Below, one piece after another: positions 36,701 through 45,200 of a DNA stretch of 64,000 nucleotides (the first letter of the stretch is position 1; each line of letters starts with the position of its first letter). This stretch comes from Bacteroidia bacterium (GTDB taxonomy: Bacteria; Bacteroidota; Bacteroidia; J057), in assembly GCA_041391665.1 (NCBI GenBank), contig JAWKNO010000002.1:2170001-2234000 (forward strand). Reading direction: 5' to 3'. The notes beneath the pieces are model-generated. The model searched no databases and was not told the DNA's origin. It worked only from the letters and a program-made list of their open reading frames with translations. The position numbers were made by a program, and so were the translations under genes.

Positions 36701-36867
36701 AGGCAAAAACTTTTATCGTAGCCGCCAGCGCCTATTATGAATTAGGAAACGTCTTTCAGGCCAAAGGCACACTCGAAAGTTTGATCAACGAGGCGCCCTA
36801 TGACGATGTCAAAGCTGAAGCCAGAAAAATCCTTGCAGAAATACAGGCAAAAGAAGGAGGCAACTAA
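33784..36867 (+). CDS. Large exported TPR-repeat protein
   Basis: 1,027 residues, with signal peptide MKKLILSFLFIIPIFVLDLKAQ and then almost only tetratricopeptide repeats. Examples are AMFILAYAYFKEGNNSQAIHYFE, VASYYLGFCYLKLKDNENAKIAF, YRQSNYQKSVENFDLLIK and YNRLALASYNAGDTDGAIRYFKK, with the usual W/L-G-Y-A-F-A-P spacing over some 25-30 units. Such proteins scaffold envelope complexes in the periplasm. The next gene, 57 bases on, is an outer-membrane barrel; this TPR/barrel pairing recurs in Bacteroidota and suggests a joint envelope function. No enzymatic domain is seen. The exact partner complex is unknown. Confidence 0.85.
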   Translation: MKKLILSFLFIIPIFVLDLKAQLSPYFEFQYLYDDATELFDKKKFGAAQKKVDAFLLAEQNIRGEDRDNDLHANARFIQAVSAYHLDRNDAVSLMEQYIFEFDENTKAALMGYYLGKYHFDHKKYGLAIQPLVNAYNSGALPQDQLTEAMFILAYAYFKEGNNSQAIHYFELVSTTENKYKEDALYYRAVILYQDQEYNEAYFAFKDLTTSKKYGEETQVYLANTMLKLKKYDELYILADDLIARPRVKGKDAQIYYIVANASFERYDYPRTTEFFGQYVTNKGKMNRTDYFRYGFAQYKQDKYADAVPNFQKALIQIQTDSLTQVASYYLGFCYLKLKDNENAKIAFQKASQGESSGNKEISQDALYQYAKVAFATGDYSNALKALTSFAERYPRAAYIDEIQSMIGETYLMTRDYPRSIKYFESVPRNTSRAKKAYQLVCYYYGLDLYERGGFESAVPFFQKAIANDFDKDMAVSAQYWLAEATYRNENTKGALSAYNTYLGMKGAAANEYYANAYYGQGWAYFKEKNYTAARQAFDSFIQKGGRTAEKNLIVDAHLRAGDCLFLQRNYAGATNYYQQVINFRYTQGDYAYYQLGEAAYRQSNYQKSVENFDLLIKTFRTSDLRDDALDRISEVYATWIKNNAQAIKYSKMLVEEYPKSPLAADGYNRLALASYNAGDTDGAIRYFKKVVTDYASDKKNAQSALDNLAGLVSESEFDKILRDYRNQNPNMDNNLAQLVFNTGKDRFFAMNYSSAVDQFTTYINDYKNGPDYFESLIFRARAYRELGKFISALDDYKQIYTATTRNDFSNIALLEAAEIKYEQKDYTQSLQLYQTLDLQAGKLENKVQAKFGVAKNYRALGDYKLAQDALVQIANNNEVAVYSRTKAQVEIGQCQYLAGQLQSAKETFAKVEQEFKNAFGAESQYMITKILFDQGKQFQAKGQNDLATGKFEEVKDAAIYMANNYSSFNYEKAKTFIVAASAYYELGNVFQAKGTLESLINEAPYDDVKAEARKILAEIQAKEGGN

Positions 36868-36924
36868 GCGCGATATCCCGCACCATCTGTTTCATGAAGA
36901 GTTTTAGTTATTAATTCAAAAAAA

Positions 36925-38580
36925 ATGAAAGTCAGAAAATATATCATTGCCGGTTCGTTTATGCTTATGGCCTGGGGGGCAATACAGGCACAGGTTGGAG
37001 ATCCTCTGGGAGGAAAAGATACACTGACACTTGAAAATGAGAGAATTGAGGATGTGATCGAAAGCACAAAGCCATTTCTGAAACCCCCTTATCAGGAATT
37101 GGAGAAAGCCAAGACCGAAGAAGTGAAATTTGACTCCCGCGACTTCTACGTCGAAACCGACTTTGAACCTGCACCACCCGATATCCGGGAAGTAGAGAAA
37201 GACAAAGAAGAAAAACTCAAAAACAATATGGTCAAACTGGGATTTGGCCGGTTTGCCACACCTTTTGCCAACATTTACATCAACAATGGCGAGAATCGGG
37301 ATGTGGACTATGGCTTTGAGTTTGGACATATTTCGGCTCATCAGGACAACCTCATCCCACTGCGGGAATTTCGCAGGGACTATGGAAGTCTCCAGGCAAG
37401 TATGGTCGCCAAAGAAAATACCTTTACCGCTCAGGCCAAATTGCTGAATTCCAGCTACTTTAATTATGCCAATACGGATACTATTCCTTCCGATGGCTTG
37501 AAAGATTCACTTCAGATGGGATTTACCCATTTTGGTATACAAGGCATACTTGCCAGCAATTATGACAGAAGCCGCAATTACGAATTTGAAGTAGGCACAG
37601 GCATTAAGTTTCACAACGACCGCCGCGACAACTCAGAGTTTCACTTTGACCTGGCACCAACCGGAGGTTTCCGCATTACGCCAGATGTCATGGTTGGAGC
37701 CAAAACAGGTTTTAACTTTGTAAGAGGCAAAATCAACCGGGCAAATCAAAACCGGGTACTGCTTTCAGCCCGGCCAGCCGTTACTTATGACAATGGCGAC
37801 CTCATGATCACCGGAGGTGTGCAGGTAAACTACTTCAACAACAGCGCAGATTCGGCAGGGGTATCTCAGTTTGGCCCGGCAATCGAAGCTTCTTACGAAT
37901 TTGTACCAGACGCTATCGCAATTGTAGCAGGTTATACTTCCGGAATGGTCAACAACCATTACTTTGGGATGATTGAAGAAAATCCCTATGTCGCTACCAA
38001 CGTCGCGATTAAACCTGGAATTGAAAAGATGAATATCTACGCTGGGCTCGAAGGGAACCTCAACAACAAAATTGATTTCGCAGCCAGAGCCTACTACAAA
38101 CGAATTGAAAACCAACTGATTTATGACAATAGTGTAGACGGAAGATACTTTGCCGCTGTGTATGATTCTTCCATGACGGTAGCTGGTATTCACGCCGAAA
38201 TCAATTACGACCTGAAAGACAATATCCAAGGGGGGGTAGCCCTCAATATCAACAATTATACGACCAGTACCGTTGCCAAATATTATGGGGCATCGCCAGT
38301 CAGACTCGACTTCTTTGCAGCTTATACTTATGATAAAAAGCTGACCGCCAAGGGAGAGGTATTTGTATTTGGCCCCCGTCCGATGGGCATTGATTCAATT
38401 GGCGAAATAATCAGGCAAAATACATTTATTGATATAAATCTTTCTGCGGACTATAGAATAACAGACGGATTTTCTGTATTTTTGGGAGTTGAAAACTTAC
38501 TGAGTACCAAATATCAGAGGTGGAACAACTACATTGAGCGACCGATTGATATTAAAGGAGGAATTACACTGGCATTTTAA
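36925..38580 (+). CDS. TonB-dependent-receptor-like outer-membrane beta-barrel without plug domain
   Basis: 551 residues. Signal peptide to about GAIQAQ, then a charged proline-rich linker (FDSRDFYVETDFEPAPPDI). About 450 residues of amphipathic strands end like TonB receptors: DINLSADYRITDGFSVFLGVENLLSTKYQRWNNYIERP and a terminal aromatic residue (GGITLAF). Neither a TonB box nor a plug domain is recognisable, so transport by the canonical TonB route is doubtful; it may be a structural or docking barrel for the TPR protein encoded just upstream. Confidence 0.75.
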   Translation: MKVRKYIIAGSFMLMAWGAIQAQVGDPLGGKDTLTLENERIEDVIESTKPFLKPPYQELEKAKTEEVKFDSRDFYVETDFEPAPPDIREVEKDKEEKLKNNMVKLGFGRFATPFANIYINNGENRDVDYGFEFGHISAHQDNLIPLREFRRDYGSLQASMVAKENTFTAQAKLLNSSYFNYANTDTIPSDGLKDSLQMGFTHFGIQGILASNYDRSRNYEFEVGTGIKFHNDRRDNSEFHFDLAPTGGFRITPDVMVGAKTGFNFVRGKINRANQNRVLLSARPAVTYDNGDLMITGGVQVNYFNNSADSAGVSQFGPAIEASYEFVPDAIAIVAGYTSGMVNNHYFGMIEENPYVATNVAIKPGIEKMNIYAGLEGNLNNKIDFAARAYYKRIENQLIYDNSVDGRYFAAVYDSSMTVAGIHAEINYDLKDNIQGGVALNINNYTTSTVAKYYGASPVRLDFFAAYTYDKKLTAKGEVFVFGPRPMGIDSIGEIIRQNTFIDINLSADYRITDGFSVFLGVENLLSTKYQRWNNYIERPIDIKGGITLAF

Positions 38581-38646
38581 AAGCTTTTTCGATTTCCTTC
38601 GTTATCAAATTGTCGGTACCCCAAAAGGTAGTTTCTGCCGATCATT

Positions 38647-39936
38647 ATGTATATGGAACTGAGCGTAGAAGTATATCTGACCAGTGCTTTCAGAGAGCTA
38701 GATGCTTTTGCGCTGCCTAAGATTGGGACATTCAGGAAAATAAGGAAAGGTGCGCATATTTCGGATGACGCTTCGCTGGTTTTTCCTCCGGAGGTAGAAA
38801 TAGAGTTTCATCCGATTCCTGATCCCAGACTGGATTTGACTTATTACCTTCGGGATCATATACATATTGAAATTCATGAGGCTGAAAGAATTGTTCAAAG
38901 CATTTATGAAACAATTCTTAGAAGTTTAAAAGAATTTGGTTACTTTGAGGTTTCAAAAATTGGCATGCTCAAAGAAGACCAGGAGCATATTCTGAAGTTC
39001 TTTACGTATCACTCTAAGGATAATGTACTGGCAGATGATTTTTTTGGGCTTACACCTGTGCGATTTTCTCAAAACAATCAGCTTGTACTTCACCAAGGCG
39101 AAAACCCAACATACATGAAAAACGATTATAGCGCTGAAAAAACGATGAACTTCAGCACTGTTGGATGGAAAACTTTCTTGCTCATTGCTCTGATTTTTAC
39201 CCTTGGCTTTCTCGTTATTAATCAAGGCCCTTTTATTAAACACCGATCCAGTATTGGAAATGGCGCGCTTGCCATTCGCCCGTTAGAACCGCCACGAAGT
39301 AGTTTTCATCGCAATCTCCTTTCAGAGAATGGCGATGATTCACTCGCTTTAACTTTTCCCGATGGTACGCTGGCAGATGCGGAAACAGAAGTCCTTGACG
39401 GAGGTTCTCCTGCTTCGACCCAAACCGAGTCACAACCTGCCATTGACCAGCCCCTGGCAAGTCAACAGGAAAAGGAACTTCCCGCGATCGATGACTCACG
39501 CTTATTTTCAGATAATACCAATGCGCGGCTTTCTCAGGAAGCGCTTGGTAGTCCCCGTGGTCAGGACCTGGGAAATACCCGCGGAACTTCAACCTCCGAT
39601 GGATATGGCAACGTTTCCAATCTTTCTGTACTTGATACCGCAAAAAAACAACAGACCCGCGAGCAGCCTGAACCAAGCGCGGCCAGACTGTTGCCCGAAG
39701 TTAAAAACTACCACCTCATTGCCGGAAGCTTTGGCACACTATCAGCTGCACAAAAATTTGTAAATCAAATGAAAGGCGAAGGCGCTGATGCTATTATTCT
39801 TTTTCCTGTGAAAGGTACTACCCAAACATACCGGGTCAGTATTTATCGAAACAGCATCCGGGCAAAAGTGGAAGAATATGGCGCAAAACAAGAAAGGCTT
39901 GGACTTAAATCCGGCTGGATATTTGAAGAGCGCTAA
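38647..39936 (+). CDS. HU-CCDC81 and SPOR domain protein, inner-membrane
   Basis: 429 residues (a second Met at 38653 is an equally likely start). The N-terminus is the prokaryotic CCDC81-type HU pair: VEVYLTSAFRELDAFALPKIGTF and LKEFGYFEVSKIGMLKED. A single transmembrane helix follows near 180 (FLLIALIFTLGFLVI), then a low-complexity linker and a C-terminal SPOR domain (YHLIAGSFGTLSAAQKFVNQMK, YRVSIYRNS). SPOR domains bind denuded peptidoglycan at division sites; the HU-like domain is cytoplasmic in this topology. A link between DNA or cytoplasmic factors and the septal wall is plausible but unproven. It follows the TPR-barrel pair by 66 bases and ends at a strong terminator. Confidence 0.85.
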   Translation: MYMELSVEVYLTSAFRELDAFALPKIGTFRKIRKGAHISDDASLVFPPEVEIEFHPIPDPRLDLTYYLRDHIHIEIHEAERIVQSIYETILRSLKEFGYFEVSKIGMLKEDQEHILKFFTYHSKDNVLADDFFGLTPVRFSQNNQLVLHQGENPTYMKNDYSAEKTMNFSTVGWKTFLLIALIFTLGFLVINQGPFIKHRSSIGNGALAIRPLEPPRSSFHRNLLSENGDDSLALTFPDGTLADAETEVLDGGSPASTQTESQPAIDQPLASQQEKELPAIDDSRLFSDNTNARLSQEALGSPRGQDLGNTRGTSTSDGYGNVSNLSVLDTAKKQQTREQPEPSAARLLPEVKNYHLIAGSFGTLSAAQKFVNQMKGEGADAIILFPVKGTTQTYRVSIYRNSIRAKVEEYGAKQERLGLKSGWIFEER

Positions 39937-39956
39937 TACAAATGATATCGTTTATA

Positions 39957-39992
39957 AAATCCCGCTACAACCCGTAGCGGGATTTTTTTTTT
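39957..39992 (+). terminator. Intrinsic terminator after the HU-SPOR gene
   Basis: AAATCCCGCTAC (39957-39968) pairs perfectly with GTAGCGGGATTT (39974-39985) over a 5-nt loop, and is followed by a run of T. Confidence 0.92.
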
Positions 39993-40036
39993 CAACTAAG
40001 TTCACTAACCTTGTACAAGAATAAAAAAAGCATCTT

Positions 40037-40945
40037 ATGAAGCCTATCTGGGGAATCGATCTGGGTGGAACCAAAATTGAAGCCGTAGTTCTGGACACTG
40101 ATAAAAATTATGAAGTCATCAGCCGCATGCGCATTGATACCGAGGCGAGCCACGGCTATGAGCATATTGTCAGCCGTATTCTCCATTTGCTCACGCTTGT
40201 GGAAAAAGAAACAGGCCTGAAACCCCATAAGGTGGGGATGGGGACTCCCGGTGCGATTGATCCGGATCTCGGAACTATCAAAAATAGTAATTCGACCGCC
40301 CTTATAGGAAAACCCCTGAAATATGACCTGGAAAAACAAAAAGGCATTCCTTTTTTCCTCGCCAATGATGCCAACTGTTTTGCATTGGCTGAATCAAAAA
40401 TGGGCGCAGTACCGGAAAGAATAGCGAATGCTGAAGTGGTTTTTGGGGTGATTATGGGAACGGGGGTAGGCGGTGGTGTCGTCGTAAACGGGCATGTGAT
40501 CAACGGGCGGCACAGTATTGGGGGAGAATGGGGGCATAATTTTCTCGACGAATCAGGCGGCCCCTGCTATTGCGGCAGAATTGGGTGTGTCGAACAACTC
40601 CTTAGTGGCCCCGCTTCAGAAAGATATTACAAAAATAAAACCGGAACCTTCCGTAAACTCCGGGACATTTATGCCCTTTCGCAGGAAGGCTCCGATCCGA
40701 TAGCAACCGAAACAATCGATCGGTTGATCCACTTCTTTGGCAAAGGTCTCGGTCCTATTATCAATATTCTTGATCCTGATGCAATTGTCATTGGCGGTGG
40801 AGTTGGGAATATTGACAGACTGTACACAGACGGAGTAGAAGCAGTGAAAAAGTATGTATTCAACACCCGCATGGAAACCCTTTTCCTGAAGCCCAAACTG
40901 GGCGACAGTGCCGGAGTATTCGGTGCAGCGATGTTAGTTGAATAA
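40037..40945 (+). CDS. ROK-family sugar kinase (glucokinase/N-acetylglucosamine-kinase type)
   Basis: 302 residues. Phosphate-binding GIDLGGTKIEAVVLD at the N-terminus, catalytic LANDANCFALAE (D111), ROK signature GGGVVVNGHVINGRHSIGGEWGH with E164, and the zinc site H167, C177, C179, C184 in PCYCGRIGCVE. No helix-turn-helix precedes the kinase, so it is an enzyme and not a NagC/XylR-type repressor. The sugar (glucose, fructose, mannose or GlcNAc) cannot be fixed from sequence; the E-G-x-G-H pattern fits the hexokinase branch. It is a single gene just after a terminator; the next gene is convergent, with 6 bases between. Confidence 0.88.
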   Translation: MKPIWGIDLGGTKIEAVVLDTDKNYEVISRMRIDTEASHGYEHIVSRILHLLTLVEKETGLKPHKVGMGTPGAIDPDLGTIKNSNSTALIGKPLKYDLEKQKGIPFFLANDANCFALAESKMGAVPERIANAEVVFGVIMGTGVGGGVVVNGHVINGRHSIGGEWGHNFLDESGGPCYCGRIGCVEQLLSGPASERYYKNKTGTFRKLRDIYALSQEGSDPIATETIDRLIHFFGKGLGPIINILDPDAIVIGGGVGNIDRLYTDGVEAVKKYVFNTRMETLFLKPKLGDSAGVFGAAMLVE

Positions 40946-40951
40946 ATCTTT

Positions 40952-41362
40952 TCAACTATTTCCTCGACCCAGTACCCAGCCAATCGCTCCGCCGGCAAGT
41001 CCAAAACGAAGCACCCAAACAATAGTGTCCACGATGACAGAAAGGTAATCCATATTGGTATTGAGGGCAAAAAATTCCAGATTCATACTTAGTCCAATCA
41101 ATCCTCCAATAATCGCCCCGGCTTTAAGCCCTCCCATAAATGTGCTGATGCCTGCCCATCGCATAAATATGAGTGTATAAAGTGCTGCCCATATAAGGCT
41201 TGCAACTACCAATAACAGCATGAGCGGCATTTCCCTTGCTGTAGGATTGGTACCATGCGCTTCGAAAAAACTGCCAAGCAGGGGTTCATAAAACAAATAG
41301 GCCAGAAAAAAAATCGCAACTGCTCCGGCCAGTGTTGCCAGCGAAAATTTCTTAATGTCCAT
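40952..41362 (-). CDS. Small four-helix membrane protein (DUF1761-like), function unknown
   Basis: 136 residues with four predicted transmembrane segments: LATLAGAVAIFFLAYLFY, MLLLVVASLIWAALYTLIF, GGLKAGAIIGGLIGLSMNLEF and VDTIVWVLRFGLAGGAIGWVLG. The layout resembles DUF1761-type proteins, but I cannot confirm the family by eye. There is no operon partner on this strand. ATG 41362 is a clean start. Confidence 0.6.
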   Translation of the reverse strand: MDIKKFSLATLAGAVAIFFLAYLFYEPLLGSFFEAHGTNPTAREMPLMLLLVVASLIWAALYTLIFMRWAGISTFMGGLKAGAIIGGLIGLSMNLEFFALNTNMDYLSVIVDTIVWVLRFGLAGGAIGWVLGRGNS

Positions 41363-41462
41363 AGTAGTAGTAATTAAGTGACAGATGACTCATTGTCAGC
41401 ACTGTAAAACAGTACTTCTATCCTAATATAACTATTTTATCCGAAAAACAGAAGTATGTCCC

Positions 41463-42281
41463 CTACCTTTTCAGCAGAGTCAAATCAAACTCCAGCAACC
41501 CCTCAGCATCAAGCGTGGAGGTGAAACTGTATTTTCCATCATAAGAATAAACCCCACAACCGGCTGGAAAACCAGATACTTTTGCTTTTCGCGTTTTGGG
41601 ATCAATCGCATATACCCGCCAGTCTTCGGTCAGGTAGGCAAATAAATCTGCGGTCTCAATATCTTTTACCAGGCCTGTTTTTTCCATATACTTCAACCGC
41701 TCTTCACGGGATAACCCCCATTCCAGCCGTATATCTGAAGCTACATACAACTTACCTTTACACCATCCATTGAGCGAAATACCGCCCGGGTATACTTCTG
41801 TATTAAACAGCTCTTCATAATTGCCCCATTTATATACAGAAATATCCGGATGCCCTTCTCCGGAGGATGATACAGCCAGAAATCCTTCATGCCCTACCAT
41901 ATCATCCACCTGCATATATGCGCCTAAATGAGGAAGCGTATCCGTAATTATGCCTCTCGTAATATTCAGGTAGTAGGCATTTGTTTCGAAATTTTCCTGA
42001 TCCCAACTAGACAAAATGATGCCTTTATCATCCGTACTCCACGTAAATGTTGTGAAATACATCTCCGCAGGCAACTTCAATTCCCGTAAGATTCCAGCCC
42101 GTACCGGATCCACAAAATACAACATGGATTGTTCATCAGCTCTTACCAGGCAAGCGAGCCTGTTGCTTTTGTTTGCCCATTCGACTTTCGTTTTATAACC
42201 GTTAAAGTGAATGGTTTTCACTGTGTCCTGGGCATATATGTGCCCCATTAATAGTAGTAAAATCAGCAGTAGTTTTCTCAT
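41463..42281 (-). CDS. Exported propeller-like protein of unknown function
   Basis: 272 residues with signal peptide MRKLLLILLLLMGHIYAQ. The remainder has TolB/WD-like blade spacing (KVEWANKSNRLACLV, FTWSTDDKGIILSSW, AYMQVDDMVGHEGFLAVSSS, YSYDGKYSFTSTLD). No sorting tail or lipobox is seen, so it is periplasmic. It begins 14 bases after the stop of the giant adhesin gene on the same strand and is very likely co-transcribed with it, which suggests a helper or sensor role for that protein, though nothing in the sequence proves it. Confidence 0.6.
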   Translation of the reverse strand: MRKLLLILLLLMGHIYAQDTVKTIHFNGYKTKVEWANKSNRLACLVRADEQSMLYFVDPVRAGILRELKLPAEMYFTTFTWSTDDKGIILSSWDQENFETNAYYLNITRGIITDTLPHLGAYMQVDDMVGHEGFLAVSSSGEGHPDISVYKWGNYEELFNTEVYPGGISLNGWCKGKLYVASDIRLEWGLSREERLKYMEKTGLVKDIETADLFAYLTEDWRVYAIDPKTRKAKVSGFPAGCGVYSYDGKYSFTSTLDAEGLLEFDLTLLKR

Positions 42282-42295
42282 ATCTATTCAATTAA

Positions 42296-45200
42296 TTAAC
42301 GAATTAAGGTAATGGTACCGCCACGGGATATTTGAGTACCATTATTCAGTACGGCATTCAGCGCATATACATATACGCCTTCCTGAACGGCAAGTCCCTG
42401 GTTATTATAGCCATCCCAGCCATCACTCAGACTATTTAATGTGCGAACTTTTGTACCCCATCTGTCAAAAATATTCAACTCCATGGAGACCAACCCTTCT
42501 CCAACCAGATAAAATACATCATTATTTCCATCCCCATTGGGGGTAAATGCATTTGGAATAAAAATAACACCATCCGGCACAACTTCAAAGGTTAGTGTCG
42601 CGGTATCAGGACAGGAAAATCGGGGATCATAAGCCGTAAGTTTTACTGTATAAATTCCCGGTTCTGTGTAGAGGTGAGAAGGGTTTTCAAGATTGGATAT
42701 AATTCCTGACTGATCGCCAAATATCCATTCGTAAGCAACTGAATATTGGGACTGATTCACAAAACGGATCATCCCCTGTGAAAGTAATATGGGCTTGTCT
42801 GTAGGAATATTTGTCACAAAATCTGCAATTGCAGGTGCCTCTGCAGCAATGGCTACGGCCAGCGATGTTGCACAACCATTAGCATCAGTAACCACAACCG
42901 TATAATTTTGGTCGCCTGCCAGACCTGTAGCCAATGGTCCTTCCTGCGGTGGTTGTGTCTGCCATTGATACGTAAACACCGGAAATCCGCCGGAAGCATT
43001 CACCAGGGCACTGCCATTGGCTTCCAGACAATACGCAGCTTCCGTTTCGACAACTTCAACCTCAATCGGGTCAGGCTGACCAACGATCGCAGAAACAACC
43101 GCCTCACAACCATTGGTATCCCGAACAATCGCCTGATAATTGCCGGCTCCTATTCCGGTCAGGTCCTGCGTAAATGAACCGTTGGACCACTGATAGGTAT
43201 AGCCAGGCGTGCCTCCGGTAACACTCGTCTGAACCCTACCATCCATTCCACCATTACACTTCACATCTACAGGGAGGGCATCTATGGTCAGAATTTCTGG
43301 CTGGTTGATCGTTGTTTGTCCCTGTATGGCACATCCGTTGGAATCCGTTACGGAGACCGAATATATCCCTGCCACAAGGCTTCCAATATTGACTTGCGTC
43401 GCGCCTGTTGACCAGTCATACGCATAAGGGGGAGTCCCGCCACCAACCAATGCAGTTGCCGAACCGCTGGCCTCACCAAAACACTTTACATCTTCGGGCG
43501 ACATGGTGATGACCAATGGAAGCGGATCATCCAGAAAAACAGAAGCGCTATCTACACATCCATTTACATCGCCGACGATCACCTGATAGGTGCCCTCCCC
43601 CAACCCGTTGACAGACGGCGTATTGGGCAAAGCGCCATTGTTCCAGCTATAAGTGTACGGCGCTGTACCACCTGAAAAACTGACAACGGCAAACCCATTC
43701 GTGCTGCCAAAACACAGCGGTACACCAAACGAATCTATCGCAGCGATCAGGGCCTCTGGCTCACTGATTACAACATCCAGCGAAGTGGTACATTGTCCGT
43801 CATCAACCGTTGCGGTATAAGTTCCTGCTACCAGCCCCGTGATGGCCGGACCATTTCCCCCGGTATTCCAGGTGAATGTATAATTTCCTGTACCGCCGGT
43901 GGCGACTACCTGTGCTGCCCCATTATTCAAACCAAAACAGGAGACATCGGTAATCACTCCCGGTGTCAGTGCGGGGGCGGCCTCATCGACCAGGGTTACA
44001 GAGGTTGTATCAGCGCAATTGTTCTGATCTGTGACAATCACGGTATAAGTTCCCGCGTCCAAAGCAGAAATGGACGCACCAGACTGCACAGGATTCGTTT
44101 GCCAGAGATAGGTGAATGCGCCGGTTCCACCTGTCGCAATCGCAGAGGCCGTTCCGTTATCATCGGAACAGGTTTCATTGGCAAAGGAAGTCTGTATGGA
44201 AATAGCCGCAGGCTCATTTACCACATAAAAAGCTGTAGCCGAACAACCGTTTTGATCGGTTACCAAAAGATTATAGGTGCCGGCGGGCAAATTATTAATA
44301 GAAGCGCTATTAAGCGCCGGATTATTGTTCCACAAATAATCATATCCCCCGACTCCGCCAGTTGCAACGACAGCAGCACTGCCATTGCTCAGCCCAAAAC
44401 AGGTGGCATTGCTCCCACTGGTGGAAAGTGTCATAACAGCGGGTTCGTTGATCACCGTTGAAACGGTTGACTCACACCCATTTGCATCGCGGATCGTGGT
44501 GGAATAAGTACCGGCAACCAATCCGCTAAAGGTATGAATGACGGAAAAACCTGCACCATTGGGGCCATACAAATAAGGAGCCGTACCCCCGGTACCCGTA
44601 AGCGTAAAACTCCCGGTGCTATTTCCGTTACAGTCAACGTTTGCCAGTGAAGTGATGGTGCCATTCAGCGGAAGAGGTTCACTAATAGACACAGTTGTGG
44701 TTCCTATACATCCATTGCCATCGCGGATAAAAAAGCCCGGCGTTCCCGCTGCAAGGCCGGTAAATGTACCTGAAGTCTGCCAGATGATCCCATCTGCAGA
44801 ATATTCGAAACCTCCATTTCCCCCCGTGCCCAGTAAGGTGACCGAGCCGGTATTACTGCCATTGCAATCTACATGAGTGATGGAAGCAATCGTGGCACTG
44901 ATGGGGGCAGGCTCAGTTATCGTAAAAGGAATCGTTGCCTCACAATTATTGCCATCACGTACGGTAAAAGTATAGGTGCCTGCCATAAGCCCGGAGAAAG
45001 CATTCCCCGAACTAAAATTCACCCCATCTACCGAATATTGCCACGCACCGGTGCCACCCGAACCAAACCCTACCACACTGCCGGTAGCGGCTCCGGGACA
45101 GTCTGCAGGGGTGGTCGCAAAAATATTCGCAAATAGTTCAACCGGCTCAGTAAGCGTAGTCTGGATAAATGCCGGACAACTATTAACATCGGTAACTGTC

